Of a DNA stretch of 64,000 nucleotides, positions 1 through 9,703 are shown in pieces. The stretch comes from Flavobacterium phycosphaerae (GTDB taxonomy: Bacteria; Bacteroidota; Bacteroidia; Flavobacteriales; Flavobacteriaceae): NCBI RefSeq assembly GCF_010119235.1, contig NZ_JAAATZ010000001.1, positions 3,209,946 through 3,273,945 of the forward strand, written 5' to 3'. The translations under genes and the position numbers were made by a program. Every line of letters starts with the position of its first letter. Positions within the stretch are counted from its first letter, which is position 1. Below the pieces are notes generated by a model, which was given only the letters and a program-made list of their open reading frames with translations, was not told the DNA's origin and did not search any database.

Positions 1-111
1 AATGATTTTTTTCGGACATTAACTACATCTTTTTGGTCTTTGCGCTTTTTGTTTCGTAAGATTAGGATGGCCGGATGAATGATTTGGGAATCATTTTTCT
101 GTAAATAAAAA

Positions 112-133
112 AGCCCCTCAATGTTGAGGGGCT
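112..133 (-). terminator. Rho-independent terminator of the adhesin gene
   Basis: A perfect 9-bp stem (112-120 with 125-133) has a 4-nt loop and is followed, on the minus strand, by a T-rich run (A-run at 105-111 on the plus strand). It lies about 25 bp after the stop codon of the repeat adhesin and should end its transcript. Confidence 0.85.
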
Positions 134-157
134 TTACTTTTATAATAATTTTAAAAA

Positions 158-3100
158 TTATCTTTTAATAACTCTTTGGGTTCTTACTTCTTCACCTTGC
201 GTTACAATAACATTGTAAACTCCTGACGAATAGTTATTACCTACTTGAATTTGAGATACTTCATTTGGATTAACATCACGTTTTTCGATTAATCTTCCTG
301 TCATATCATAAACAGACACGCTAACTTGTGCTTCACTTGAAGTGATTAAGCTTAATTTGAAGTTATCAGTGTACGGATTAGGTGCCACGATAACTGATAA
401 ACCTTTAACTTCATTTGCTGATGATGCGTTCATTCTTACTGCTACTGGTTGAGCAGGACAAGGAGTAACATCCCAACCTACAAACACTTTACATTCATCA
501 AATACATTATTCAAGGCGTCTACAACATTAGTAATAGCTGAAAGACTAACACCTCCTTCAGAACTATTAATACCATCTGCATTACCTAGAGCACGATTAG
601 CTAAATCAATTAACCCACCCACTGTTTTGTCTCCATTTCCATTTGGTGTAATAGCATTCACCACAGCAGCAGGGATAGTTTTATAGGTGTATTCATTAAC
701 TGTATTAACCCAAACTCCAAACTCATCGTAGTGACCACAAATTCTTTCAACCGGCTCTTTTGAACCACAACCACCAAGTGGATTAGCTGTTGCAAGAGTA
801 CCTGCCTGTAATACAAACCCACTTAAATTTGTTGTAAGGCTGATATTAGCATTCAATGCTAAAGTCATCGTTTGAGCAAGTAATGCATTATTGATTACAC
901 CACTTCTCAATAGAGAATTCGGTAATGAACAAACACTATTGTTTCCAGCCGGAAGTTCTTTTGATGGACCACCGCCAGGTAATTTGTCAATAATACAACT
1001 TACAGCACCCGGAGCAGTCATAAATACTGAACGTCCAGGCAAACCAACGGTAATTGTTCCACCAGCATTTGCCAAACATTGAGCAATCATTTGTGCTGTA
1101 GTTAAATGCCCAACTTCTCCGTCACACATTGAACCACCTGAAGTACCGTAAGCACCTTGAGTGTATGTACAGAATGCTTCACAAGGAATCAAATCAACAG
1201 TTATTTCGCTTGTAGCCTCACAACCATTTGCATCTTTAACTACTACAGTATGTTGGCCTGTACTTAAATTAGCAAAAGTATAAGGAGAAGCTTGTTCTGT
1301 AAATGCCCCACCATCTATACTAACACTATAAACTCCTGTTCCACCAGAGAATGTTGCTTCAACACTACCGGTAGCAGTATTAGCACATATTTCAGGTAAT
1401 GAAGTTAAGCTAAGCTCAACAGCTGTCGGAATAGTGATAGATACTTGTTTAGTATCAGTACAGCCGTTAGCATCTGTAGCCACGATAGTGTATACTCCTG
1501 AAGCAGAAGCAGAGAATGGTGAAGTTTCTGCGTTACCGTTTACAGTATACGTTTTAACTCCTGTTCCGCCGGTAGCACTAAATGTAATTGTACCATTTCC
1601 GCCATAACATAGAGGATTAGTTCCTTCAGCCGTTAAATCAACTTTAGTTGGAATAGCAATCGTTACTGTTTTAGTATCGGTACATCCGTTAGCATCTGTA
1701 GCTACAATAGTGTATACTCCTGAAGCAGACACTGAGAATGGTGAAGTAGCTGCATTACCGTTTACAGTATACGTTTTAGCTCCTGTTCCTCCGGTAGCAC
1801 TGAAAGTAATTGAACCATTTCCTCCAAAACATAATGGATTAGTACCATTAGCAGTCAATTCTACTTTAGTAGGGATAGTGATTGTTACTTGTTTTGTATC
1901 GGTACATCCGTTAGCATCTGTAGCAACTATAGTATAAACTCCTGAAGCAGCTGCTGAGAATGGTGAAGTTGCTGCGTTACCGTTTACAGTATACGTTTTA
2001 GCTCCTGTTCCACCGGTAGCACTGAAAGTAATTGAACCATTTCCTCCAAAACATAATGGATTAGTTCCATTAGCAGTCAATTCTACTTTAGTTGGAATAG
2101 TAATCGTTACTTGTTTGGTATCAGTACATCCGTTAGCATCTGTAGCTACAATAGTGTAAACTCCAGCTCCTAATCCCGTTGCCGGTGAGGTAGCTGCATT
2201 ACCGTTTACAGTATACGTTTTAGCTCCTGTTCCGCCGGTAGCACTGAAAGTAATTGAACCTGTACCACCGAAACACAATGGGTTGGTTCCATTAGCAGTC
2301 AATTCTACTTTAGTTGGGATAGTAATCGTTACTTGTTTTGTATCGGTACATCCGTTAGCATCTGTAGCCACGATAGTGTAAACTCCGGCTCCTAATCCCG
2401 TTGCCGGTGAAGTAGCCACGTTACCATTTACAGTATACGTTTTAGCTCCTGTTCCGCCGGTAGCGCTGAAAGTAATTGAACCTGTTCCACCAAAACACAA
2501 TGGGTTGGTTCCATTAGCAGTCAATTCTACTTTAGTTGGAATAGTAATAGTTACTTGTTTTGTATCGGTACATCCGTTAGCATCTGTAGCTACAATAGTG
2601 TAAACTCCTGAAGCAGACGCTGAGAATGGTGAAGTAGCTGCGTTACCGTTTACAGTATACGTTTTAGCTCCTGTTCCACCGGTAGCACTGAAAGTAATTG
2701 AACCATTTCCTCCAAAACATAATGGATTAGTTCCATTAGCAGTCAATTCTACTTTAGTTGGAATAGTAATCGTTACTTGTTTGGTATCAGTACATCCGTT
2801 AGCATCTGTAGCTACAATAGTGTAAACTCCAGCTCCTAATCCCGTTGCCGGTGAGGTAGCTGCATTACCGTTTACAGTATACGTTTTAGCTCCTGTTCCG
2901 CCGGTAGCACTGAAAGTAATTGAACCTGTACCACCGAAACACAATGGGTTGGTTCCATTAGCAGTCAATTCTACTTTAGTTGGGATAGTAATCGTTACTT
3001 GTTTTGTATCGGTACATCCGTTAGCATCTGTAGCTACAATAGTGTAAACTCCTGAAGCAGAAGCTGAGAATGGTGAAGTGGCTGCGTTACCGTTTACAGT

Positions 3101-6100
3101 ATACGTTTTAGATCCTGTTCCGCCGGTAGCACTGAAAGTAATTGAACCATTACCACCAAAACACAATGGATTGGTTCCATTAGCAGTCAATTCTACTTTA
3201 GTTGGAATAGTAATAGTTACTTGTTTAGTATCAGTACATCCGTTAGCATCTGTAGCTACAATAGTGTAAACTCCTGAAGCAGACGCTGAGAATGGTGAAG
3301 TAGCTGCGTTACCGTTTACAGTATACGTTTTAGCTCCTGTTCCACCGGTAGCACTGAAAGTAATTGAACCATTTCCTCCAAAACATAATGGATTTGTACC
3401 ATTAGCAGTCAATTCTACTTTAGTTGGAATAGTGATTGTTACCTGTTTTGTATCGGTACATCCGTTAGCATCTGTAGCTACAATAGTGTAAACTCCAGCT
3501 CCTAATCCCGTTGCCGGTGAAGTAGCTGCGTTACCGTTTACTGTATAGGTTTTAGCTCCTGTTCCTCCGGTTGCACTGAAAGTAATTGAACCTGTACCAC
3601 CGAAACATAATGGATTAGTTCCATTAGCTGTTAAATCTACTTTAGTAGGGATAGTGATTGTTACTTGTTTTGTATCAGTACATCCGTTAGCGTCAGTAGC
3701 TACGATAGTGTAAACTCCTGAAGCAGATGCTGAGAATGGTGAAGTGGCTGCGTTACCGTTTACAGTATACGTTTTAGCCCCTGTTCCACCGGTAGCACTA
3801 AAAGTAATTGAACCATTTCCTCCAAAACACAATGGATTTGTTCCATTAGCAGTCAATTCGACTTTGGTTGGGATAGTAATCGTTACTTGTTTGGTATCTG
3901 TACATCCGTTGGCATCTGTAGCAACAATAGTGTAAACTCCTGAAGCAGCTGCTGAGAATGGTGAAGTAGCGGCATTACCGTTTACAGTATATGTTTTAGC
4001 TCCTGTTCCGCCTGTAGCACTGAAAGTAATTGAACCATTTCCTCCGAAACACAATGGATCAGTTCCGTTAGCTGTTAAGTCAACTTTGGTTGGGATAATA
4101 ATCGTTACTTGTTTGGTATCAGTACATCCGTTGGCATCTGTAGCCACGATAGTGTAAACTCCTGCTGCTAATCCCGTTGCCGGTGAAGTAGCGGCATTAC
4201 CATTTACAGTATATGTTTTAGCTCCTGTTCCGCCTGTAGCACTGAAAGTAATTGAACCTGTACCGCCGAAACACAATGGGTTTGTTCCGTTAGCCGTTAA
4301 TTCTACTTTAGTTGGAATAGTAATCGTTACTTGTTTGGTATCAGTACATCCGTTAGCATCTGTAGCCACAATGGTATAAGTACCCGCTGCAGAAGCTGAG
4401 AATGGTGAAGTAGCGGCATTACCGTTTACAGTATACGTTTTAGCTCCTGTTCCACCGGTAGCACTGAAAGTAATTGAACCATTTCCTCCAAAACACAATG
4501 GATCAGTTCCGTTAGCTGTTAAGTCAACTTTGGTTGGAATAGTAATCGTTACTTGTTTTGTATCAGTACATCCGTTAGCATCTGTAGCTACAATGGTATA
4601 AGTACCCGCTGCAGAAGCTGAGAATGGTGAAGTAGCTGCATTACCGTTTACAGTATACGTTTTAGCTCCTGTTCCGCCGGTAGCACTAAAGGTTATAGAA
4701 CCATTTCCGCCAAAACACAATGGATCAGTTCCATTAGCCGTTAAGTCAACTTTTGTTGGGATAGTAATCGTTACTTGTTTGGTATCAGTACATCCGTTAG
4801 CATCTGTAGCTACAATAGTATAAGTACCCGCTGCAGAAGCTGAGAATGGTGAAGTAGCTGCATTACCGTTTACAGTAAACGTTTTAACTCCTGTTCCACC
4901 GGTAGCACTGAAAGTAATTGAACCATTTCCTCCAAAACACAATGGATCAGTTCCGTTAGCTGTTAAGTCAACTTTGGTTGGAATAGTAATCGTTACTTGT
5001 TTTGTATCAGTACATCCGTTAGAATCTGTAGCTACAATGGTATAAGTACCCGCTGCAGAAGCTGAGAATGGTGAAGTAGCTGCATTACCGTTTACAGTAT
5101 ACGTTTTAGCTCCTGTTCCGCCGGTAGCACTAAAGGTTATAGAACCATTTCCGCCAAAACACAATGGATCAGTTCCATTAGCCGTTAAGTCAACTTTTGT
5201 TGGGATAGTAATCGTTACTTGTTTGGTATCAGTACATCCGTTAGCATCTGTTGCTACAATAGTATAAGTACCCGCTGCAGAAGCTGAGAATGGTGAAGTA
5301 GCTGCATTACCGTTTACAGTATACGTTTTAGCCCCTGTTCCGCCGGTAGCACTAAAAGTTATAGAACCATTTCCTCCAAAACACAATGGATTTGTACCAT
5401 TAGCAGTTAAATCAACTTTAGATGGAATTGTGATAGTCACTTGTTTAGTATCAGTACATCCATTAGCATCTGTAGCTACAATAGTATAAGTACCAGAAGC
5501 TGACGCAGAGAATGGTGAAGTTGCTGCGTTACCGTTTACTGTATACGTTTTAGCTCCTGTTCCTCCTGTAGCACTGAAAGTAATTGAACCATTTCCGCCA
5601 AAACACAATGGACTAGTTCCGTTAGCAGTCAATTCTACTTTAGTTGGAATTGTTACTACCACTGGCGCACTCGGATTAGATGGACAACCATTTTCGGTGG
5701 TCACAACCACTGAATAACTTCCGGACACCGTAGCATTAAAACTAGCGACATTACCTGGGTTACTGGCAGTTGCCGGTACCGTCCAAGTATACGTATAAAC
5801 CCCAGCAGGACTAGGTGTTGCAGTAACTGTAGAACTTTGTCCAAAACAAGACACTGGCGTTGCAGCCACTGTTGCCGATGGAACTCCTCCTAAACCACCA
5901 CCAACAAAGTCATCCAATGTTGCAGTAATCTCCTGAGAGGATCTCGTTTCTAGTAAGAATTTTGAAAAACATGCTCCTACGTTTCCTAATTGAGCAAGGT
6001 CTACATATCCTTCATAAAATTCATTTAAACCATATTGTGTAGTATTGGTCGTATTGTCATTATTATTTTTATCTTTAAAAAACCAGCCTGTTGGCACTGG

Positions 6101-6874
6101 CGTGTTAACAGTATTATTCTCAGCCACCTGAGCAGAGAACGTCTTTAAATTAAAAGCAGGATTATCAGCATAATTACCTCCTGTTCCTACCCACTCCAAA
6201 ACGGTTACCGCTCCAATATTACCACCGTTGGTAAAATTCGCAAGTACAAGGATATCACCAATTACAGGTGGTAAATGCTTAGCAGGAGTAAAAAGGTTAA
6301 CGCCGTTTACTGTTTCCGGATGGGTACCATCCTGAAAGAACCAAAATCCAATTTGAGCATCCCCACTATTGGATATTCTATCCCCTGCGAACACTATAAA
6401 TGGTCCTCCAGTGGCAACTGAACCGTCAGATCGTATAACCTGACCCGGTTGAAGAATAACAGCTGCTGCATTGGCAATGTCATTCTTGTCTTTAGCTGTC
6501 CCTAGTTTCCAAAACCAGTTGTTGGCATAGAAGAAATCTTTTTCATTTCCCGCAAAAATATCATCCTGATTGATAATATTGAATTTGTCGGCAACGTGAA
6601 TAATTCCAGCTTGATTCCATTCCCCAGGGAATGAAGTAGTTAACCCATCAATTTTGACAGTCTGGGCGGTTAAAAAATTAGTAAACAAAAAAAGCACAAA
6701 TAACAAAACGATGCTAATCATACTTTGACTTTTTGAACTACTACTTTTGGTGTAAGTTTCTCCCAAAACTCCTGTTTTGGAAAAATCTAACTTAAGACCA
6801 CTTTCTCCTGCGCCTGAGGCATAACTCTCGCGGCAGGGAAATCCTAAATTACGCAATAAAGTACTGTTTTTCAT
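158..6874 (-). CDS. SprB-like giant repeat adhesin with T9SS type A sorting domain
   Basis: A 2238-aa secreted surface protein, probably an adhesin carried to the cell surface by the type IX secretion system. The N-terminus has an unusual charged stretch of about 50 residues, then a hydrophobic signal segment (about residues 52-70, ending FLTAQ). A unique N-terminal region follows (about 70-400). Then come 19 nearly identical 74-residue SprB-type repeats (about 408-1814), each with the core PLCFGGNGSITFSATGGTG, and one diverged unit. The C-terminal ~75 residues (VAPNPYTDNF... VYDMTGR... SGVYNVIV... VIKR) are a classic type A T9SS sorting domain. SprB repeats are known from the mobile gliding adhesin of Flavobacterium johnsoniae, but similar repeats occur in many non-gliding adhesins, so a gliding role is only possible. 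A shorter start (Met52, 6721) would give a conventional signal peptide. Confidence 0.92.
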   Translation of the reverse strand: MKNSTLLRNLGFPCRESYASGAGESGLKLDFSKTGVLGETYTKSSSSKSQSMISIVLLFVLFLFTNFLTAQTVKIDGLTTSFPGEWNQAGIIHVADKFNIINQDDIFAGNEKDFFYANNWFWKLGTAKDKNDIANAAAVILQPGQVIRSDGSVATGGPFIVFAGDRISNSGDAQIGFWFFQDGTHPETVNGVNLFTPAKHLPPVIGDILVLANFTNGGNIGAVTVLEWVGTGGNYADNPAFNLKTFSAQVAENNTVNTPVPTGWFFKDKNNNDNTTNTTQYGLNEFYEGYVDLAQLGNVGACFSKFLLETRSSQEITATLDDFVGGGLGGVPSATVAATPVSCFGQSSTVTATPSPAGVYTYTWTVPATASNPGNVASFNATVSGSYSVVVTTENGCPSNPSAPVVVTIPTKVELTANGTSPLCFGGNGSITFSATGGTGAKTYTVNGNAATSPFSASASGTYTIVATDANGCTDTKQVTITIPSKVDLTANGTNPLCFGGNGSITFSATGGTGAKTYTVNGNAATSPFSASAAGTYTIVATDANGCTDTKQVTITIPTKVDLTANGTDPLCFGGNGSITFSATGGTGAKTYTVNGNAATSPFSASAAGTYTIVATDSNGCTDTKQVTITIPTKVDLTANGTDPLCFGGNGSITFSATGGTGVKTFTVNGNAATSPFSASAAGTYTIVATDANGCTDTKQVTITIPTKVDLTANGTDPLCFGGNGSITFSATGGTGAKTYTVNGNAATSPFSASAAGTYTIVATDANGCTDTKQVTITIPTKVDLTANGTDPLCFGGNGSITFSATGGTGAKTYTVNGNAATSPFSASAAGTYTIVATDANGCTDTKQVTITIPTKVELTANGTNPLCFGGTGSITFSATGGTGAKTYTVNGNAATSPATGLAAGVYTIVATDANGCTDTKQVTIIIPTKVDLTANGTDPLCFGGNGSITFSATGGTGAKTYTVNGNAATSPFSAAASGVYTIVATDANGCTDTKQVTITIPTKVELTANGTNPLCFGGNGSITFSATGGTGAKTYTVNGNAATSPFSASASGVYTIVATDANGCTDTKQVTITIPTKVDLTANGTNPLCFGGTGSITFSATGGTGAKTYTVNGNAATSPATGLGAGVYTIVATDANGCTDTKQVTITIPTKVELTANGTNPLCFGGNGSITFSATGGTGAKTYTVNGNAATSPFSASASGVYTIVATDANGCTDTKQVTITIPTKVELTANGTNPLCFGGNGSITFSATGGTGSKTYTVNGNAATSPFSASASGVYTIVATDANGCTDTKQVTITIPTKVELTANGTNPLCFGGTGSITFSATGGTGAKTYTVNGNAATSPATGLGAGVYTIVATDANGCTDTKQVTITIPTKVELTANGTNPLCFGGNGSITFSATGGTGAKTYTVNGNAATSPFSASASGVYTIVATDANGCTDTKQVTITIPTKVELTANGTNPLCFGGTGSITFSATGGTGAKTYTVNGNVATSPATGLGAGVYTIVATDANGCTDTKQVTITIPTKVELTANGTNPLCFGGTGSITFSATGGTGAKTYTVNGNAATSPATGLGAGVYTIVATDANGCTDTKQVTITIPTKVELTANGTNPLCFGGNGSITFSATGGTGAKTYTVNGNAATSPFSAAASGVYTIVATDANGCTDTKQVTITIPTKVELTANGTNPLCFGGNGSITFSATGGTGAKTYTVNGNAATSPFSVSASGVYTIVATDANGCTDTKTVTIAIPTKVDLTAEGTNPLCYGGNGTITFSATGGTGVKTYTVNGNAETSPFSASASGVYTIVATDANGCTDTKQVSITIPTAVELSLTSLPEICANTATGSVEATFSGGTGVYSVSIDGGAFTEQASPYTFANLSTGQHTVVVKDANGCEATSEITVDLIPCEAFCTYTQGAYGTSGGSMCDGEVGHLTTAQMIAQCLANAGGTITVGLPGRSVFMTAPGAVSCIIDKLPGGGPSKELPAGNNSVCSLPNSLLRSGVINNALLAQTMTLALNANISLTTNLSGFVLQAGTLATANPLGGCGSKEPVERICGHYDEFGVWVNTVNEYTYKTIPAAVVNAITPNGNGDKTVGGLIDLANRALGNADGINSSEGGVSLSAITNVVDALNNVFDECKVFVGWDVTPCPAQPVAVRMNASSANEVKGLSVIVAPNPYTDNFKLSLITSSEAQVSVSVYDMTGRLIEKRDVNPNEVSQIQVGNNYSSGVYNVIVTQGEEVRTQRVIKR
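1431..5650 (-). repeat. 19 tandem 222-bp repeats inside the adhesin gene
   Basis: The coding repeat has a 222-bp period (74 codons). Units are almost identical at the DNA level and fall into subtypes: NGS-type with FSASA/FSAAA, and TGS-type with ATGLGAG/ATGLAAG in the second half, plus a TSP/TNP/TDP difference near the start. Subtypes alternate in blocks, as expected from duplication and unequal exchange. Copy number may differ between strains or be compressed in assembly. Confidence 0.95.
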
Positions 6875-7203
6875 AATGTTAAGTATTTAGTAATACCACA
6901 TCATGAGTAAATTTAGGTTTTTAGTATTTTTGGGACAAGCATTAAAAGAATAAGTGTCTTTTTTAAACTTCAATCTTGGTGAAAGACAAACAGTAGATTC
7001 TTATTGGGATGTTAAAATTAAGTATTAATAGCAGTTTATGTTAAAATTGGCATAAGTTTTCTACAAACAATTCTATTTCATCGACAAACTGCATAAAAAC
7101 TCAAAAATGATTTAATGCTAAGTCAATAATTAAGTTTAAAATCAGTTAAACAACGGTGGTGTTTTAACCTATAAAACTAAGATTTTTAGAGCGTTGTATC
7201 CGG
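6875..7203. other. Intergenic region upstream of the adhesin
   Basis: This 329-bp AT-rich gap holds the 5' region of the adhesin and the 3' side of the acetyltransferase gene. I see no ORF or RNA gene. An imperfect inverted repeat (about 7145-7150 with 7162-7168) could form a small hairpin downstream of the acetyltransferase on the minus strand, but it lacks a T-run. Confidence 0.5.
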
Positions 7204-8325
7204 TTAAGACAAATTCTTTTTATAAGTTCGCCTTCTTTTAAAGGTTACCGGATCAAAATGCTTCCACATATTGTGTATGGCGTGATTGTCTTCCAACTCA
7301 GGAGTTCGGATACAGTTTTGAATCCCTTTTTCTTTGAAGAGATGGTAATATTCATTAAAAATGATAGCGGTAACCCCTTTACTTTGATATTCAGGATCTA
7401 TACCTATTAAATAGAATAGTACATCTTTGCTTTCATTTTTGGCTTTAAGCAAATGATAGAACCCTAAAGGAAACAATTTCCCGTTGGCTTTTTGTAGCGC
7501 TTCTGAAAAACTAGGCATTACTATACTGAAGGCAATCATATTGTGATTTTTATCTTCAATAAACTTGATGTATTCCGGATTGATAAAGCTGATGTATTTT
7601 TTTTTAAAATATTCCTTTTGCACATCAGTTATGGCTACAAAGGAAGAAAGGCCGGCATAACTGGAATTAAACAAATCAAACATCTTATCCACATAGGGCA
7701 TGATGTCATTGGTATTAGTAAAATTCAGAGCTTTTAATTCGTAGCGCTTTTTGATAAGTTCCTGAGCTTTTACGAAAAATTCAGTCTTCACATTTGAAAA
7801 AGGAAACTTGTTTTCGAGGTATTCTTTCTCCTTGACATAACCCAATTTCTCTAAGTGCTCCTTATAATAAGGAAAATTATACCAAGTAATCATCGAACCG
7901 ATTTCATCAAACCCTTCAGTCAAGACACCAACTTTATCCAAATTGGAAAATCCCATTGGTCCCTCGACATATTCGAGGTTGTTGCTTTTTCCGAATTCAT
8001 AAACTTTTTCTAATAAGGCTTTAGTCACTTCTACATCATCAATAACATCCCACCAACCAAAACGCACTTTCTTTTTCTGTTGCTCGTTTACTTCACTCCA
8101 ATTAATGATAGCAGCTATTCGCCCAACAATTTTTCCATCGCGATATGCCAAATAGAAATGAGCATCAGCTGTAGTAAAAGCAGGATTTTTAGTTTTATCA
8201 AATGAATCTAACTCATCATTAATCAAAGGCGGAACCCAGTATGGATGATTTTTATATAAGACAAACGGAAATTTCACAAAATCTTTCAGCAGTTTTTTGC
8301 TATTGGCTTCAACTATGGTAATCAT
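7204..8325 (-). CDS. GNAT-fold N-acetyltransferase-like protein (YghO-like family)
   Basis: A 373-aa cytoplasmic protein of a family widespread in Bacteroidota. Near the N-terminus is the NHPYWVPPL region, followed by HFYLAYRDGKIVGRIAA, a strand pair typical of the GNAT fold. The C-terminal half has a second acetyltransferase-like region, LIGIDPEYQSKGVTAIIF, resembling the acetyl-CoA-binding motif A. The substrate is unknown. The start codon overlaps the end of the upstream outer-membrane protein gene by one base (8325), so the two are probably translated together. Confidence 0.75.
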   Translation of the reverse strand: MITIVEANSKKLLKDFVKFPFVLYKNHPYWVPPLINDELDSFDKTKNPAFTTADAHFYLAYRDGKIVGRIAAIINWSEVNEQQKKKVRFGWWDVIDDVEVTKALLEKVYEFGKSNNLEYVEGPMGFSNLDKVGVLTEGFDEIGSMITWYNFPYYKEHLEKLGYVKEKEYLENKFPFSNVKTEFFVKAQELIKKRYELKALNFTNTNDIMPYVDKMFDLFNSSYAGLSSFVAITDVQKEYFKKKYISFINPEYIKFIEDKNHNMIAFSIVMPSFSEALQKANGKLFPLGFYHLLKAKNESKDVLFYLIGIDPEYQSKGVTAIIFNEYYHLFKEKGIQNCIRTPELEDNHAIHNMWKHFDPVTFKRRRTYKKNLS

Positions 8326-9296
8326 TATGGTTTGGTGTTTTCTAATTCTACTTCGTCTTTGCGCTTTTTACCTTTATCTTTTTTCGATTTTTTATCTTTC
8401 TTATCCTTAGGATCTTTTTGATTTTTAACGCGTTTGTAATTCGTTTCATAATTACTGTCAAAACGCCAGGAAAGACCAACATTCCCTGATAATAATGATG
8501 GTGTATCTTTCACGTTTTTACTCAGAGAAGCATCGAGTTGAATATTTTCCCGAACCAAATAGGCCGCTCCCAATCTGAAGACATTATCGGCATAATAGTC
8601 GCTTTTGTAGGCCTGCATTTCCAAAAAAGCAGACCAGCGCATATTGAACCCTCTGGTCATTGTGGTAATCCACCCCAAGGTTGGGTACTTAGTCATGTAT
8701 TTATCCGCTATAATATTATTGACCCAAACCCATTTAGTACCAAAATGATGCTGCGTAATTACCATTACTTTCGGACTGATGGCTTTGTCTCCTTCAAAAG
8801 TAAACGGATTAGGTCCTATCTTTAAATTCAAACCACCATACACGGCTACTGCCGGAATAAATTGCTTCCAACTGAACTTGTGATTGGCTTTCCAGCTATA
8901 CAAATTGGGCTTATCTTCTTTGATAAACGGATCATAAACTAAATATTTTACACCAATGGTAAATTGCTTCAAACCACCACGAGTATCGTCAACCAGTGGA
9001 GCTTGGTACCAATCGTATTGGTATTGTGTGTTTAAATTAAATTCGAATTGATCAAAAAAAGCTCCATACCGTACATCTATTTCTGTACCGAAACCATTGG
9101 CTTCATACCGCGCTAAATCATGCTTTTCGCGAACACCATACACCCCACCTTCTGCCTGAATTACTGTTTTCCCTACAGAGAAAGCCGACATCGATTTTCC
9201 CGGTCGATTGGAATTAATAAGGTCAGTATATTGGGCGTATTGCGAAACCGAAATCAGCAGAAAACCAATGACAAAAAATCTTTTTAGGTACCTCAT
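8325..9296 (-). CDS. Outer-membrane beta-barrel protein, transporter-like (phenol-degradation meta-pathway superfamily type)
   Basis: A 323-aa exported protein with an N-terminal signal peptide ending near SQYAQ. It has many alternating amphipathic strands with aromatic residues and the start TDLINSNRPGKSMSAF, usual for the flavobacterial proteins annotated as transporters of this barrel superfamily. The last ~45 residues are very rich in Lys and Asp (KDPKDKKDKKSKKDK) and likely unfolded. No substrate can be deduced. It is the first gene of a two-gene minus-strand unit with the acetyltransferase. Confidence 0.65.
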   Translation of the reverse strand: MRYLKRFFVIGFLLISVSQYAQYTDLINSNRPGKSMSAFSVGKTVIQAEGGVYGVREKHDLARYEANGFGTEIDVRYGAFFDQFEFNLNTQYQYDWYQAPLVDDTRGGLKQFTIGVKYLVYDPFIKEDKPNLYSWKANHKFSWKQFIPAVAVYGGLNLKIGPNPFTFEGDKAISPKVMVITQHHFGTKWVWVNNIIADKYMTKYPTLGWITTMTRGFNMRWSAFLEMQAYKSDYYADNVFRLGAAYLVRENIQLDASLSKNVKDTPSLLSGNVGLSWRFDSNYETNYKRVKNQKDPKDKKDKKSKKDKGKKRKDEVELENTKP

Positions 9297-9395
9297 ATGT
9301 TGTGAAAATTAAGCAGGATAACTTAGTGTTTCAAAAGTAGTATTTTTTATTATTTATTTAAGAAGTCAAAGCGAAAATTACATTAAGGAATTTAG

Positions 9396-9403
9396 TATTT
9401 TTG
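9396..9403 (+). promoter_or_regulatory. Bacteroidota -7 element upstream of the DUF4834 gene
   Basis: TATTTTTG matches the -7 consensus TAnnTTTG. No good -33 TTTG lies at the right distance. The element overlaps a possible TTG start at 9401, which argues for the ATG at 9422. Confidence 0.4.
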
Positions 9404-9421
9404 ACAAAAATTTTTTATTCA

Positions 9422-9673
9422 ATGGAAACCGCATCTTTTAGTGGCCTTTTAGAAACCATTTTATTCATCTTTGCTTTTTACTACGTTGTAAAGTTCTTAG
9501 CGCGTTTGTTTTTACCAATAATGGCGCAAAAAATGATGGAAAAAGCCGCCGATCAATTTCAACAACAGCAACAAAATTACCAACAACAACATACATCTCA
9601 AAATACTAACTCTGAAAAACCAAAAGAGAAAAAAGTAGTAGGCGAATATGTTGATTTCGAAGAAATTGAATAG
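9422..9673 (+). CDS. DUF4834 family small membrane protein
   Basis: About 83 residues from the ATG at 9422; an in-frame TTG at 9401 would add seven, but it lies within the probable promoter. One transmembrane segment (LLETILFIFAFYYVVKFLARLF) is followed by a Gln-rich cytoplasmic stretch (QFQQQQQNYQQQH) and an acidic C-terminus VVGEYVDFEEIE. That end is typical of the uncharacterised flavobacterial DUF4834 family. It sits 30 bp before the YfhO gene and is probably co-transcribed. Function unknown. Confidence 0.75.
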   Translation: METASFSGLLETILFIFAFYYVVKFLARLFLPIMAQKMMEKAADQFQQQQQNYQQQHTSQNTNSEKPKEKKVVGEYVDFEEIE

Positions 9674-9703
9674 TTAAACCAAACCTCCCTTCAAACCAAA
9701 TAA

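Noticed and set aside
1710..3935. Plus-strand ORFs inside the adhesin repeats
   Set aside because: They recur with the 222-bp period, have no ribosome-binding context and are antisense shadows of the repeats.
1431..5650. Regular repeats as a CRISPR array
   Set aside because: The period is 222 bp, there is no short repeat with unique spacers, and the array is coding.
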